Source of the DNA: Cannabis sativa
Lineage: Eukaryota; Streptophyta; Magnoliopsida; Rosales; Cannabaceae
Direction of reading: 5' to 3'
NCBI RefSeq assembly: GCF_029168945.1
Contig: NC_083608.1
Span: forward strand, 20,478,136-20,542,135
DNA length: 64,000 nucleotides
A model generated the notes under the pieces. It saw nothing but the letters and a program-made list of their open reading frames with translations, ran no database searches and was not told the origin of the DNA. Below are positions 32,237-43,591 of the stretch, in pieces. The position numbers were made by a program, and so were the translations under genes. Numbering within the stretch: position 1 is the stretch's first letter; each line of letters opens with the position of its first letter.

Positions 32237-33791
32237 GGTTTCTGGGGACATACTTGGACCTCGGCTCCTCATATCCATCAAGGAACAATGTCAAGACTTG
32301 ATATTTCATCAACTTCATCCCGAAGAGCCCATTCACAGCTATGGACCCCCATGTTGACATTCCAACTTGCGCACCGATTTCATTTCACCAAGCAACGCCT
32401 GTGAAATTTGATGAAACTAAAATGTGTGGAGCATTTTTCACCAAAAAGAAGGTCGAGCATCAATAAAACCAATTTTGAAGATGTCGTCCCCACCTGAGCG
32501 CCCAATGCATGCCTCGAGGCCACTATGGGCACCTAAGTTAATGTATCTCAACCTAGGGCACTCCAAGACCTCTTTCTAGAGAAGTTTTACGGGAATTTCC
32601 CTTATTTTTGTCCCCAGATGAAAAGTTGGGGGCCCACGGTGACAACACTCCAGTCACTAGGCACCCAAGTTGATGTAGCCTCGCTTCTAGTGGTTCTGCC
32701 GATTTGATTGGGATTCCGTCTCAGACATTCTTTTTATTTTGCTTAAAAATAATACATGAGACTTAGAATCAAGAGAAAATATCTTTAGAGTAGTGAGTTA
32801 GCCCCCATGCATCACCAAGCGCCAATGTGCAAGCACACTGGGCGCTTAGGTTGACATTGGCATGGGGCTCAATGTTCTGTCCTTCAAGCAATAGTTTTGC
32901 TCTAAGTATTAGTCTTATTTTGCCCCCCAAAATAAGATTTTAATGCTTCTGCAAGTCAATATCTCATGCATATGTGTCACGCGTAAGTCCATCGACACCT
33001 ATGTGCACTAGTGATCATATGGGTATCACCTAGTCATCATTAGTGATTCACCTAGCATCACCCGTGCATATCAAGTAAAATTGCCAAGAGAATTTTCCTA
33101 AGATCAAAGAATGAACTAAGGATAGTTATCACATCATTTAAGCATCTCAAAATATGCCTAAAGCCCAAGACACCAAGTTTTGGCGCCCAAGTTGACGTTT
33201 ATGTCAATCTTGGTGCTCAAAAGTCAGCCTAACCTCCTAGTCACTTTTTCAACAGTGCACACTGCTTAGTAAAATGGCCATAACTCTCTCATTTTGATCC
33301 AAATGACACGATTCAAGTGAAAAATTTAAGCTATTTTCAAGGCAGATATAAGTATGTCTCATGCCCCTACCGCAATTTTGAAGTTTCGAGCTTCAAAATT
33401 AGCTCGCAAATTATTGTAAGATTTCTCAACGAATTTTGTGGGAATTTTCTATTATTTTATTGTAATTTAATTGGACTTCCTTCCCTATAAAAGGTGAGCT
33501 CCCTTAGTTCATTATTTACACTTTCTATTATTCTCTCTCTTCACACATTCTCTCTCAAGAAATTGTGAAGTAAAACTAGACTTAGTTATTTTTTTTTTTG
33601 AGTTCCCTTGTAAGACAATTAGATTTTTGTGATAATAAAAGCTTTGAGTAGATGTAGCTCCATTACCATCGCGATATAGTGAGTGAAATACTAAAAATTA
33701 TAGTGTTCTTTCTTTAGTTATTATTATTTTTTTTTTTTTGCCTTTATTGCTTATCAGACGATATGAAGTTGACCATTTTTTAGCGTCAACA

Positions 33792-34677
33792 AAAGTATTT
33801 TAAAAATAATAAATGTATGTAAATTCTTACAGGATCCAATTAAAAAAAAATTCAAATACTAATTTAAGAGTTACCATGAGCATCAAAAAATAAAATTAGG
33901 GTTTCTCATTCCTAAATTTATAGCTATAGGAGGTTATTTTTTTTCTCCAGCCAGGCCCGCCAGCCCTCCCTGGGCATAGGTGCGGCTTGGTCGGGGTTGT
34001 GTTTTGCTGTTGCGATTCCATTTTTTCTATTGCGATTAGTCTGGTCTTTGTGACATGATTTTCAGTGTTTTAGTCTTATCTATGTGACATAATTTTAAGT
34101 GTTTTAGTCTTGTTTGTGTGACATGTTTTTGTTTTGTTTTGTTTCGTTTCATTGTTGGCTCTTCTTTGTTATTCGACAACTCGCCATCAAATCGTTGTTA
34201 TTGGTTGGAAATAACAAGTTCTCTATGTCTGAAGGGGTTGTTAGTAGTGCAACTACTTACCTTGCATAACAGTGTTGTTGTATATTCTGAGTGGTAGATG
34301 AAACTTAATATACGTGTTCTTAAGATTATCTATGATGCTGCAATCTTTTTGATATTATTTTATTTTTAATTTTTTTGTCAAACAATCTGAGAATTAAGCG
34401 ACTGATTATTTGATTCGTTATTCTAATTCTAATTCTGATCATGTTTTTAATAGAGAGATGTCTCGATTAAATTACATATTATTTTACTTGATTATTATTA
34501 AATTGTATAATTTATTCAAAAAATCTATATAAATTTTTATTTTGAAAAATAAAACAAAATAAATAAAGATATAAAAAAAGAAAACTTTGTATAACTTAAT
34601 ATATTTGTGTTTATAATAATCAAATTATAATATTATTATAATTATCATTAAAATTTTAAATGACATGTTTAGTTTAG
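33792..34677. other. Unassigned non-coding stretch
   Basis: No ORF or family is recognised. It contains a GC-richer patch near 33950-34010 and three 34-bp-spaced units starting GTGACAT at 34050, 34084 and 34118, each with TTTTAGTCTT downstream except the partial last one. The rest is AT-rich. Confidence 0.5.
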
Positions 34678-34790
34678 TGTAATGGGAATTATAATGCAAT
34701 CATTATTATCATTACATTGTTTGTTTTCAATCTTAAATCTTTGTAATGACTTTATATTGTAATGGTCATTACATTATGTATTGTAATCCC
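34678..34790 (+). repeat. Outer inverted-repeat arm, left (TGTAATGGGAAT)
   Basis: Begins TGTAATGGGAAT and is rich in ATTACA/TGTAAT motifs. The inverse, ATTCCCATTACA, ends at 49913 at the far side of elements H and the Helitrons. No target duplication was found, so the pairing as one transposon is uncertain. Confidence 0.4.
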
Positions 34791-34792
34791 CA

Positions 34793-34849
34793 TCAATATA
34801 TCAATATAAAGGAAAGAATAAGAGAGATTATGTGGCAACTTATAAGAGT
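34793..34849 (+). repeat. Inner inverted-repeat arm, left part
   Basis: AGAGAGATTATGTGGCAACT lies within an arm of about 60 bp whose inverse is at 46698-46762. The arm continues at 45705 after element H, which is inserted in it. Confidence 0.75.
34845..34849. repeat. Target-site duplication AGAGT, left copy (element H)
   Basis: Direct repeat of 45705-45709, flanking H exactly. Confidence 0.95.
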
Positions 34850-35993
34850 TGAAATTCCGTATTTTAATATTTCCAGTTTGATTATTTAATTAAATGATTA
34901 ATTAAATGCGGAATAATAAAACTGGTACTGAAAACAGTTTTCTGTAGTTACAGAATGCAACTCTGTAACTCCAGAGAAACCCAGAAAAACAAACAGTGCA
35001 TAAAAGTAAAAATACACAGAATTTTTGTACGTGGTTTCAACAATCCTTTCAGATTGTTACTAGTCCACGGGGCCACGCCCAGAGATAAGATTCATTAGAT
35101 CGGTATCAAAAATACAAAGTAATTGACTTATGCATAACTAGACTACCTCTTATTATATGCCGCAAGCTTGATGTATTCCACCTGCTAACCGAATCTTGAT
35201 AAAACTCCAAGAGCTCGAACTCCCTTCGATCACCTTGAAGAGTGCTTGAATCCTCCCGATTCAAGGCTTAAAGGCTATCTCCCGAAAGCCTATACAACCA
35301 TCTCCCGAAGGTTGTGTGCTTGTATCCTTCCGATGCAAGACTTCAAAAGCAATCTCCCGAAAGCTTGTAAATACCCTTCTCCCGAAGGTGCACTGATGTT
35401 CTTCTTCGTTGTAGACTTGAATACAGACTCAAGACAATACAAACAACAAATAAACAGAGTAAGAGTAGAACAACTCTTCTCTACAAAACAAAGACACTCT
35501 TTCCTTAAGATATGAATACAATTCTAAGTGTATGAAAGAGATACAAAACTTAGCAGCTATAGGATGTATTTATAATGAATATACATCTCATAGACAGCTT
35601 ACATTCGGTCTGAACAAGACCTCAACCTACTAGAAACTTCCCTAAAATAATTCTTCAATCAGTCCAGGAATTTTCGTTTCTGTACCTACAGAATCGTGGG
35701 CAGCAACTACAACTTTCCTTTTATAGAAAAGGAAAGTTTAGCTTCGGTTTTCTCTTCAAGAAACCTGATCTTAGAAAATAGGAAACTCAACACAAGATCA
35801 GAATAACAGCTGGTTAGCAAAGAATTAATGTGCAATCAAAACTTACCATATTTACCTCAATTTCCATAGTCAACTTTCCTTCCAAGTTTAGATATACACA
35901 AATAGGGAAACCATATCAATATATGCCAGCCGAAATATACAAGGAATAATAAAATATTTTTGTCAATTAAATATGCCAAAAATGGAATTAACA
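34850..35993 (-). repeat. 3' LTR of SIRE element H
   Basis: TGAAATTCCG to GGAATTAACA on the plus strand. In element sense a TATAAATAC box lies near 35575-35567, and a six-hairpin array (35245-35389) lies downstream of it. An 89-codon plus-strand ORF (35246-35515) recurs in the other LTR only because the LTRs are duplicates. Confidence 0.93.
35245..35389 (-). other. Array of six short hairpins, GGGA(G) loops (left H LTR)
   Basis: On the plus strand: CTTGAATC/GATTCAAG around CTCCC (35245-35265); AGGCT/AGCCT (35272-35291); CAACC/GGTTG (35295-35314); CTTGTATC/GATGCAAG around CTTCC (35319-35339); AAGC/GCTT (35347-35366); ACCCTTC/GAAGGT (35373-35389). The 2nd, 3rd, 5th and 6th share a TC-TCCC-GA core. 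Units step by 23-28 bp. Stems differ while the loop stays CTCCC or TCCC, that is GGGAG or GGGA in the transcript. The right LTR repeats the array at about 44943-45087. Confidence 0.7.
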
Positions 35994-36434
35994 ATCTCCC
36001 CCTTTGGCACTTTGATTGACAAAACATTTTATTATGAGAAAACCTGCATCAAGTGTTAGAAACCAAAGCAAATAGCTTTTTAAAGATACAAGAGTATAGA
36101 AAATACTCCCCCTGCATGAAAGCTCTCTAACACATAAAACAAATAACTTTTTTTTTGGACGGAAAAGCTTGCAAACCGAAGAACACAACTTTTTCAATGG
36201 AAAAGTGTTAAACCACAAACAACTTTTTAAACGGAAAAGTGTTAAACCACAAACAAGCAACTCCCCCTAAAACCAAGGGTCCAGAGTTGTAACAAAGAGT
36301 TCAATGAATCCAAAAAATAATACTACTCCCCCTTTTTGTCTATCAAGGAGCCAAAGATAACAAAAACAAACATGGACAAAGTCATAAATTCAAATAAACA
36401 TTAATAAAAAGCAAAAGATAAAAGATTGAACCAC
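35994..36434 (-). other. 3' untranslated region and polypurine tracts of H
   Basis: The purine tract next to the LTR is plus-strand ATCTCCCCCTTTGG (35994-36007). Three more ACTCCCCCT copies lie at 36105, 36260 and 36325. A 34-bp tandem duplication (AACTTTTT to AACCACAAAC) occupies 36187-36254. Confidence 0.75.
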
Positions 36435-38123
36435 TTATTCATCATCATTGGGTCGGAAGTATTTCATGATGTTGTCCATCTTCCTAAGAAGCAGGGCCTG
36501 ACTAGTCTCCATTCTTCCCAAATGCAAATTGAATTCTGCCATTTCTGTAGGAGCAGAAGTTGAAGCAGATGCAGCAGTAGGATCATTTGTAAGACCAGGG
36601 GAAGCAGACCGAGCCTTTCTTTGAGCAGCTTTTCCTTGAGGAGGCTTCTCAGGAATTTTGAAAGTGGGTCCAACAACAGGCATCTCAATTGATTCATTCT
36701 CAAGAATCAATTCCTCTTGATCAGATAAAATTTTATAGATTAAGTGAGGAAAAATGAGATTGAGCCTAGGTTTCTTATCCTTTCGAAGAGAAACAATTTG
36801 CTCCCAAATCATGTCAGCCAAATCAATTTTAGCACCAATTGAAACTTTATACAAAAAGAAAGCAAGTCCATTTGAAACATTTACCGGATTGGAGCAAGGA
36901 AACCAATTGGATAGGGCAAACCTCATGCGAGCAGCATATTGATAGGTGAGTTGAGACATAAGCATGGTGTCGGAGAGTTCAATTTCATTATCACCAGAGA
37001 GATAACCGAACACCTTTTGACGATCAAACTCCACATCAGTTGGCTCAATTCCCATAGGCAAATTGAGAGCCTCAGCAACATCCTTCACAGTAAAGGAATA
37101 CCAGTGTCCTCTGACAAAAACTTTGCCAAACATGAAAGAGTTCTCATCGAGAAACTCATCAGTGATGTTAGCATAAAATTCCTTCACAATTCTATCCACA
37201 TACCCATCAAAACCGATCAAGGTATCTACCCATTGTCTTTCTTTCAACATGTTATACACTCCAAAAGGCTTATGAGCAATAACATTAAAATTTTTCTCCA
37301 CAGTAAAATTCCTATTCTCATAGAATTTCATATCTCTAGCATGATCATTATAACAAAAATAATGAGAGTGGGGCTTGAAGTTATCAAGAGAAATACCAGA
37401 GGGCCTCTTTCTTTTCTGTGGAAGAACAGGATTTGGAGAGACAATGGGCCTTTTTCCTTTGTCCTTCTTTGGTACAGCAGGAGGGACTGGAACAGGTTCT
37501 GTAGTGACAGGCTCAGATTCTGGTTCTTCACTCTCGGATCCAGAATCATCAACAGCAGGAAGATCTTTGGGCACAAATTCTTCACTTGAATCGGACAAGC
37601 CCTCTGAATCATGATCCTCCTCACTTTCTTCTGGTTCAGAATCTGAGGAAGAGATCGAAGGGGGATTCTCCTTGAGATTTTTGCCCTTGGAAGATGAAGA
37701 AATCACCTTTTTCCCTTTGGATGCAATTTTAGGTTTAACCACTTCAGGCTTTTTAGGAGTGGAAACCTTGGACCTTGTTCGAGAACTCACCGTGGGCAAG
37801 GTCACCAAAGCTTGGTCGACATTAGGAACACCATTCGAAGAAGAGGATTTCGACAATGTGTGATCGAATGAATGGGATTCATCATGATCACCCAACCCAG
37901 GTGTTGAAGAAGCAATAGGAGAGGCACCAACAAGTGGAGAGGAGAAATTTGCCACTGATTTTCGAGCTTGGGTCTTCAATTTCTTGGCAGACTTCGTCGG
38001 AGCAGAAGACGAACCAGAAGCTCCGGTTGCTGATGCAGGCGGCGCAGGCGGGGTGACCGGAGAAGCAGAAGCAGAGCCACGAGAGGGCTTTTTGGACGGT
38101 TAGGCATTCTTAGTTTTGGCCAT
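36435..38123 (-). pseudogene. SIRE third ORF (ORF3), plant-transposon-protein-like
   Basis: The likely original ATG is at 38121-38123, but codon 8 is TAA (38100-38102). Downstream, the frame is open to 36435 for 514 codons from a TTG at 37979. The N-terminal third is low-complexity, with Ser, Pro, Glu and Lys runs (SSSDSEPEESEEDHDSEG) and basic KKDKGKRP and PQKRKRPSG clusters that could be nuclear signals. The conserved part follows (about residues 195-430: MLKERQWVDTLIGFDGYV, IVKEFYANITDEF, VFVRGHWYSFTV). It resembles the 'putative plant transposon protein' domain of many plant retroelement ORFs. A short possibly coiled C-terminus ends the protein. SIRE elements are often said to have an env-like ORF here, but I see no signal peptide or clear membrane segment. 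It lies 1.5 kb past pol, not fused to it. Function unknown. Confidence 0.7.
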
Positions 38124-39609
38124 TTTCCTTTGAAAATCCTAGAACACAAGCACTCTTACACTTTGAAAAAGTTAGACCTTTGAGAAAAAAAAAATGAAAA
38201 CAGAAGAGAGTGGTGATCGTGGGTGAATGGGTGGTTGAACATATATAACATTTCAATTTTAATTACCCAAGAAGAAAGAAAATGGAAAAAGGAAAGTAAC
38301 TTACTTACCTTAATCACCACGTGGGGAGAGGAAAAAGGAAACCAAAAAAGGATTTTCAATATTTGGTCAATGTTTCCTTAAATGGAAAAAGGAAACTAAA
38401 AATCCCCACAAAATCTAAGAATTTAAAAACCCTTACCAAAACCAAAATTGCCACCAAAAAGAAAACAAAAAATAATTAATTATTTAAGTACAAGTTTCCT
38501 ATACACACCAAAAAGACCAAATCTCCACAAATAAAGGAAACATTCTAAATAAATAAATACAATTAAAACATGTTTCCATAAAATGAAAAAAATAAAAGAA
38601 AATAAATTTACAAGGATTCGAAAAAAAATATGCCCCCATTTTTCTTTTATTTTTTCAAAAAATGCCCCCAAAGAAAAATTGCAAATAATGAACAAGAGAA
38701 CACACAAAGACACAAAAAGCACTAATCACCACTTAAGAGCAAAAAATTGTGTCTAAGTACATAATGAAACATAACAAGAAAAATAACAAGAATTTTTAAG
38801 AAAGCTCAATTGACAAACTCGATCACTCATTTCTCTTTTTTTTTTTTGTTTTTTGTTTTTTTTTTTTTTGATTAAAAGACAGAAAAATAAAATAACCTTG
38901 ATATTGTTGCAACTAGAATTCACAATGTCCATTTGTCTTTGTCCCTGATGAAAAATTCAAACTCATAAGAATAATCAGAATTTATTTTATCAAGCTAATG
39001 AAGTAATTGAATGAGGTCATACCGGTTCACAGGAAAAATTGACTCAGTCACCAAGAATATTGAAGCACATCAAACAGTATGTAACAGCTTTATAACCCAT
39101 TTTCGAGAAGAAACAATTTTTACCACAAACTGTGTCAAGCATTAGTGTGTGAAAGTGTAAGCAGGGAACATTGCCCAATTTGTCAAAAAGACTTTTTCTG
39201 ATAAATTGTACCCATAGGAGACGCTGTCACACTGCCTCAATGGTAGCCCTTTTCAATGGTAGTGTATCTTCTACATAACTCCTAATTACATAGTTCCAAC
39301 TTACTCAGAGATGGCTTTCACACATTGAGATAGGTAGCTCTATTCATCCAATGGAGCTTGAACACACAATTTTTTAACAACATTATTCGAAAATGGTAGC
39401 TTACATAACACTGTTTGATGAACCTGAATATTCCTGTGAGGAGTGAACAATTTTCCTGACAAACCTGTATGACATCATAATATTACAACATTAGCAATAA
39501 AATAATGACTGAAATTCTTATAAGGTTGAAATTTTCTTCTAGGACAAAGACAAGACATTATGAACTCTAAGACAACTCAAATATCAAGGATTATGAAAAA
39601 ATAAAAGCA
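38124..39609 (-). other. Non-coding spacer between pol and ORF3 of H
   Basis: About 1.5 kb without a credible ORF. It contains long A/T tracts (38828-38871 is nearly all T on the plus strand). ORF3 would need its own transcript, splicing or another way of being expressed. Confidence 0.6.
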
Positions 39610-42600
39610 TTAAACAGTACAAACCCCTAAGGATTTCCTTAGAGAAATAAATCGGATCGAGTCAAGAGCTTTAGTAAAAATATCTGCAATTTGTTTGCTA
39701 GTTTCAACATATTCTAAGACAAGAATTTTATTTTCCACAAGCTCTCTAATAAAGTGATGACGAATGTCTATGTGCTTTGTGCGAGAGTGTTGAACAGGAT
39801 TCTTAGAAATGTTTATAGCACTAGTGTTATCACAAAAGATGGTTAAAGTTTTCAAGTCAAACCCATAATCAGCCATCATTTGTTTCATCCATAACAATTG
39901 GGTACAACAACTACCCGCCGCAATGTACTCAGCCTCCGCTGTGGACAGAGAGATTGAGTTTTGCTTCTTGCTATGCCATGAAACCAGATTGTTTCCAAGA
40001 TAGAAACATCCACCACTAGTACTTTTTCTATCATACGCATTACACCCAATCAGCATCACTAAAGCAAACAAGGTTAGAATTAGTGTCTTTTGAAAACCAA
40101 ATCCCAAAATCAATAGTGCTATTTACATAGCGAATGATTCTTTTCACAGCAGAAAGATGGGATTCCATGGGATTTTCCTGATATCGTGCACAAACACCAA
40201 CACTATAACAAATGTCAGGACGACTAGCAGTAAGATAAAGCAAACTACCTATCATACTTCGATACAAAGTTTGATCTACCTTTACTCCTTGTTCATCTTT
40301 ACTTAATTTCAAAGTTGTGCTCATGGGAGTGTTGGTATGTTTGGCTTTCTCAAGACCAAACTTTTTCACCAAATTCTTTGCATACTTGCTTTGAGTGACA
40401 AAAGTTCCCTCATCTGATTGCTTCACTTGAAGACCGAGAAAATAAGTGAGTTCACCTACCATACTCATTTCGAACTCCTTTTGCATTTGGGAAACAAAAA
40501 TCTGCACTTCAGAGTTAGAGGTAGAGCCAAACACAATATCATCAACATATATTTGAGCAACAATCACATCAGAATTAATGTTTTTGATGAAAAGTGTTTT
40601 ATCAACATTTCCTCTCTTGTAATCATGAGAAAGCAAGAATTCAGTTAGACGCTCATACCAAGCACGTGGTGCTTGTTTTAGACCATACAATGCCTTGTCT
40701 AACTTATAAACATGATCAGGAAAATGAGAATCCTCAAACCCTTTAGGTTGTTCCACATACACCTCTTCTTTTAATAGCCCATTCAAAAAAGCGGATTTGA
40801 CATCCATTTGATACAATTTAATACCAAGAATGCAAGCTATGGAAAGAAGTAACCTGATCGATTCCAGTCTAGCTACTGGAGCAAATGTTTCATCAAAATC
40901 AACACCCTCAACTTGAGTGTATCCTTGGGCAACCAACCTTGCTTTGTTTCGAATGATAGTGCCAAACTCATCACTCTTATTTTTGAAGATCCACTTGGTT
41001 CCAATGATGTTCACAAACGGTGGTCTTGGAATCATTTTCCAGACTTTGTTTCGAACAAACTGATGAAGCTCATCCTGCATAGCTAAAAACCAATCTTCAT
41101 CCATTAGTGCTTCTTTTACAGATTTAGGTTCTAAAGAAGAAATAAAACATAAAAATTGAATTATATTGGCATATTTTCTTCTTGTAACCATGCTCTCATC
41201 CAATTTTCCAAGGATGAGATCTGAAGGATGATTCTTTTTAACCCTGGAGGATGGTTCCCTCTGTATTGGATCAGTGATTGAATTTAAAGGATACTCAGAT
41301 TCTTTTGTTGTTGGTTTTTCTGTAGCAACAGATTCCTGCACAGTAGCCTCAACGACTGCTTCTGAAGCTTCGTTAGGTTCCTTTTCCTCAACAGCAGGCT
41401 TTTCAAGCAAATCTTCAATCTGTTCTTCTGTGGAAAACTCAAAAAAATCTTTTAGATCATCAACAACAACATTAGCAGATTCCATAACAGTTTGGGTTCT
41501 CATGTTATACACACGATATGCCCTACTATTTGTGGAATATCCTAAGAAAGCACCTTCATCACTTTTAGAATCAAAATTACCAATGTAATCACGATCTCGT
41601 AAAATATAACACACACATCCGAACACATGAAAGTGACTTACATTTGGTTTCTTACCTTTCCAGATTTCATATGGTGTTTTGTGAGTGTCTGGACGTAAGA
41701 ATACTCTGTTGATGGTATAGCAAGCATTGTTAATGGCTTCGGCCCAAAGACGCTTTGTGAGCTTCTTGCTATTCAACATTACTCTAGCCATTTCTGTTAG
41801 AGTACGATTCTTTCTTTCAACCACTCCATTTTGTTGAGGAGTTTTAGGAACAGAAAATTCATGAGAAATACCGTTAGCTTTACAGAATTCATCATATATG
41901 GTATTTTCAAATTCCTTACCATGATCACTCCTAATCCTAACAATTTTGCCAATGTTACAATCTTTTTCAACTCGTAATTTCAAACACAAAGATTGGAAAG
42001 CTTCAAAAGTATCAGATTTTTCTCTCAAAAAATCCACCCATGAAAATCGAGAAAAATCATCAACACAAACAAAAATATACCTCTTACCATTCAAGCTTTC
42101 TACCTGGATTGGACCCATTAAGTCCATGTGCAAGAGTTCGAGAACTCTAGAAGTATTCACATCTGGGACACTCTTGTGAGAAATTTTCAGTTGCTTACCT
42201 AACTGGCATGGTCCACATTTTCCCAATGACTCTTTACGTAATTTAGGTAATCCTCGAACAATTCCTGAAATAGACAATTTTTTCAGATTTTTAAAATGGA
42301 TATGACCAAGTTTTTCATGCCATAGGTCAGTAACATTTTCAATGACAGAATGACAAGTGGCATACGTAGTGAGAGTATAACAATTATCACTAGATCGCAA
42401 CCCTTGTAACACAATTTCATCAAGAATATTATATACATAGCAATGATTGCTATCAAAGCTCACAGTATAACCCTGATCACAAATCTGACTAATGTTAAGT
42501 AGATTAGCTTTTAGTCCTTCAACCAACATGACATTCTTTAGTTTAGGAAGCCCTTCGAATTTGAGAGTTCCCATTCCTATGACTTTACCAGTAAGACCGT

Positions 42601-42765
42601 TACCAAATGTAACTTCTCCACAGTGCATTGGTCTTATGTTCACAAGAAATTCTTTTTCACCTGTCATGTGTCTAGAACAACCACTATCAAAATACCACAT
42701 GTTAGAAGCAACAGTTTTGAAACAAGTAGAACCTACCAAGCATTTGTTTTTGACAACCCATTTTT
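39610..42765 (-). pseudogene. SIRE pol: protease, integrase, reverse transcriptase, RNase H
   Basis: The main frame, 42739-40040, encodes 899 residues. It has protease WYFDSGCSRHMTG (D18); the integrase zinc-binding segment LWHEKLGH with CGPC (H141, H146, C175, C178); the integrase core with D206, D272 and E308 (35 residues between the last two); and reverse transcriptase with NKARLVAQGYTQ, MDVKSAFLNG and YVDD (731-734). RNase H starts SRPDICYSVG and breaks at SDADW near 40050. It resumes in another frame (40113-39610) with DRKSTSGGCFYLG, STAEAEYIAA and TKHIDIRHHFIRE, ending at 39610. A TAA near 42763 precedes the protease. Pol would copy the RNA and insert the DNA; the frameshift removes the RNase H C-terminal part from this copy. 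Confidence 0.93.
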
Positions 42766-43591
42766 ATTTTTGTAAAACATGTTTATTTCCAATGTAATTA
42801 GATTTAAACATGTTATGCATGGTTATGCATTTAGGTCGAATGTGGCCTTTTACTCCACAAAAATGGCAAATAGGAATGAAACGTCTTCCAGTCCCTTTGA
42901 AATTGTCAAACTTACCGTGCTGCTTCTTTTACGTAACGACGAGTGCTTTCTTTGTAGAGACAGAAACCTGCGAGGTAGAAACAGTTCTTCCAGAAACAAA
43001 ACTATTAGTTTTAACAAGAGTGGTATTAGAAACAGGTTGTTTTGGAACATAACTCAGCCCAACATGATTGGTTTGGCCAGATTTTGAATTTTTTCAAAGA
43101 TGGTGGAACCTGGATTTAGCATTTTAACATTCTTTTTAATGTTATCAATTTCCTTGGTTAAAGAAATAATCTTTGACTCTTTTAAAGACAATTCAGATTC
43201 ACAACATTTAAGTTTATCTTCCAACTCATTAATGTTGTTACACAAAATTTTATTATCTTTAACCAGGGAGCGATTTTCAGCACAAGTTTCCAACCACTTA
43301 CCAAACATTACCTTGTAGGATTCAACCATGGAATCCTCATCAATTTCTGACTCATCTGATTCGGATCTGGATTCTTCCTTGTTGTCATTGATCAGGATAT
43401 TGTTCAAGCAAATGCTCTTTCCTTTTTCCTGCAAATTTCTTGACAAAACACTTGTTAGGACAACCTTTTCTTTTTCATCCTCACTACTCTCAGAATCATC
43501 ACTCCAAGTAACATTTAATCCCTTTTTATTTTTCTTTAAGGTATTAGCACATTCGGATTGAGTGTGACCAAAACCTTCACATTCTCTGCAT
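42766..43591 (-). pseudogene. SIRE gag C-terminal region, frameshifted, two CCHC knuckles
   Basis: Gag continues past 43592 in a different frame. A first zinc knuckle, CRECEGFGHTQSEC, lies near 43535-43580. Then comes an acidic region and a coiled-coil-like stretch (43446-43054, ELEDKLKCCESELSLKESK). A second shift near 43060 gives a frame with a second knuckle, CHFCGVKGHIRPKC (about 42870-42830), and in-frame TAA codons near 42928 and 42763. Two knuckles bracketing a coiled region fit SIRE gag. Confidence 0.75.

Larger units (their letters stand above)
31342..33791 (+). repeat. Possible solo LTR G, interrupted by Cassandra
   Basis: A non-coding block with LTR-like signals: TATAAAAGG at 33486-33494, a CT-rich initiator region just after it, AATAAA near 33634 and a possible LTR end at GCGTCAACA (33791). 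The upstream part repeats a loose phrase, CACCTAAGTTGA or CGCCCAAGTTGA, several times (near 32530, 32660, 32850 and 33190). No second copy is in the window and no primer site follows, so LTR identity is inferred. The left boundary is unknown. Confidence 0.4.

Noticed and set aside
35246..35515. 89-codon ORFs in both H LTRs (also 44944-45213)
   Set aside because: Antisense to the element, over the hairpin array, and shared only because LTRs are copies.
36435..38123. Envelope glycoprotein gene making H retrovirus-like
   Set aside because: No signal peptide, transmembrane segment or other envelope feature visible; resembles a plant transposon protein domain instead.
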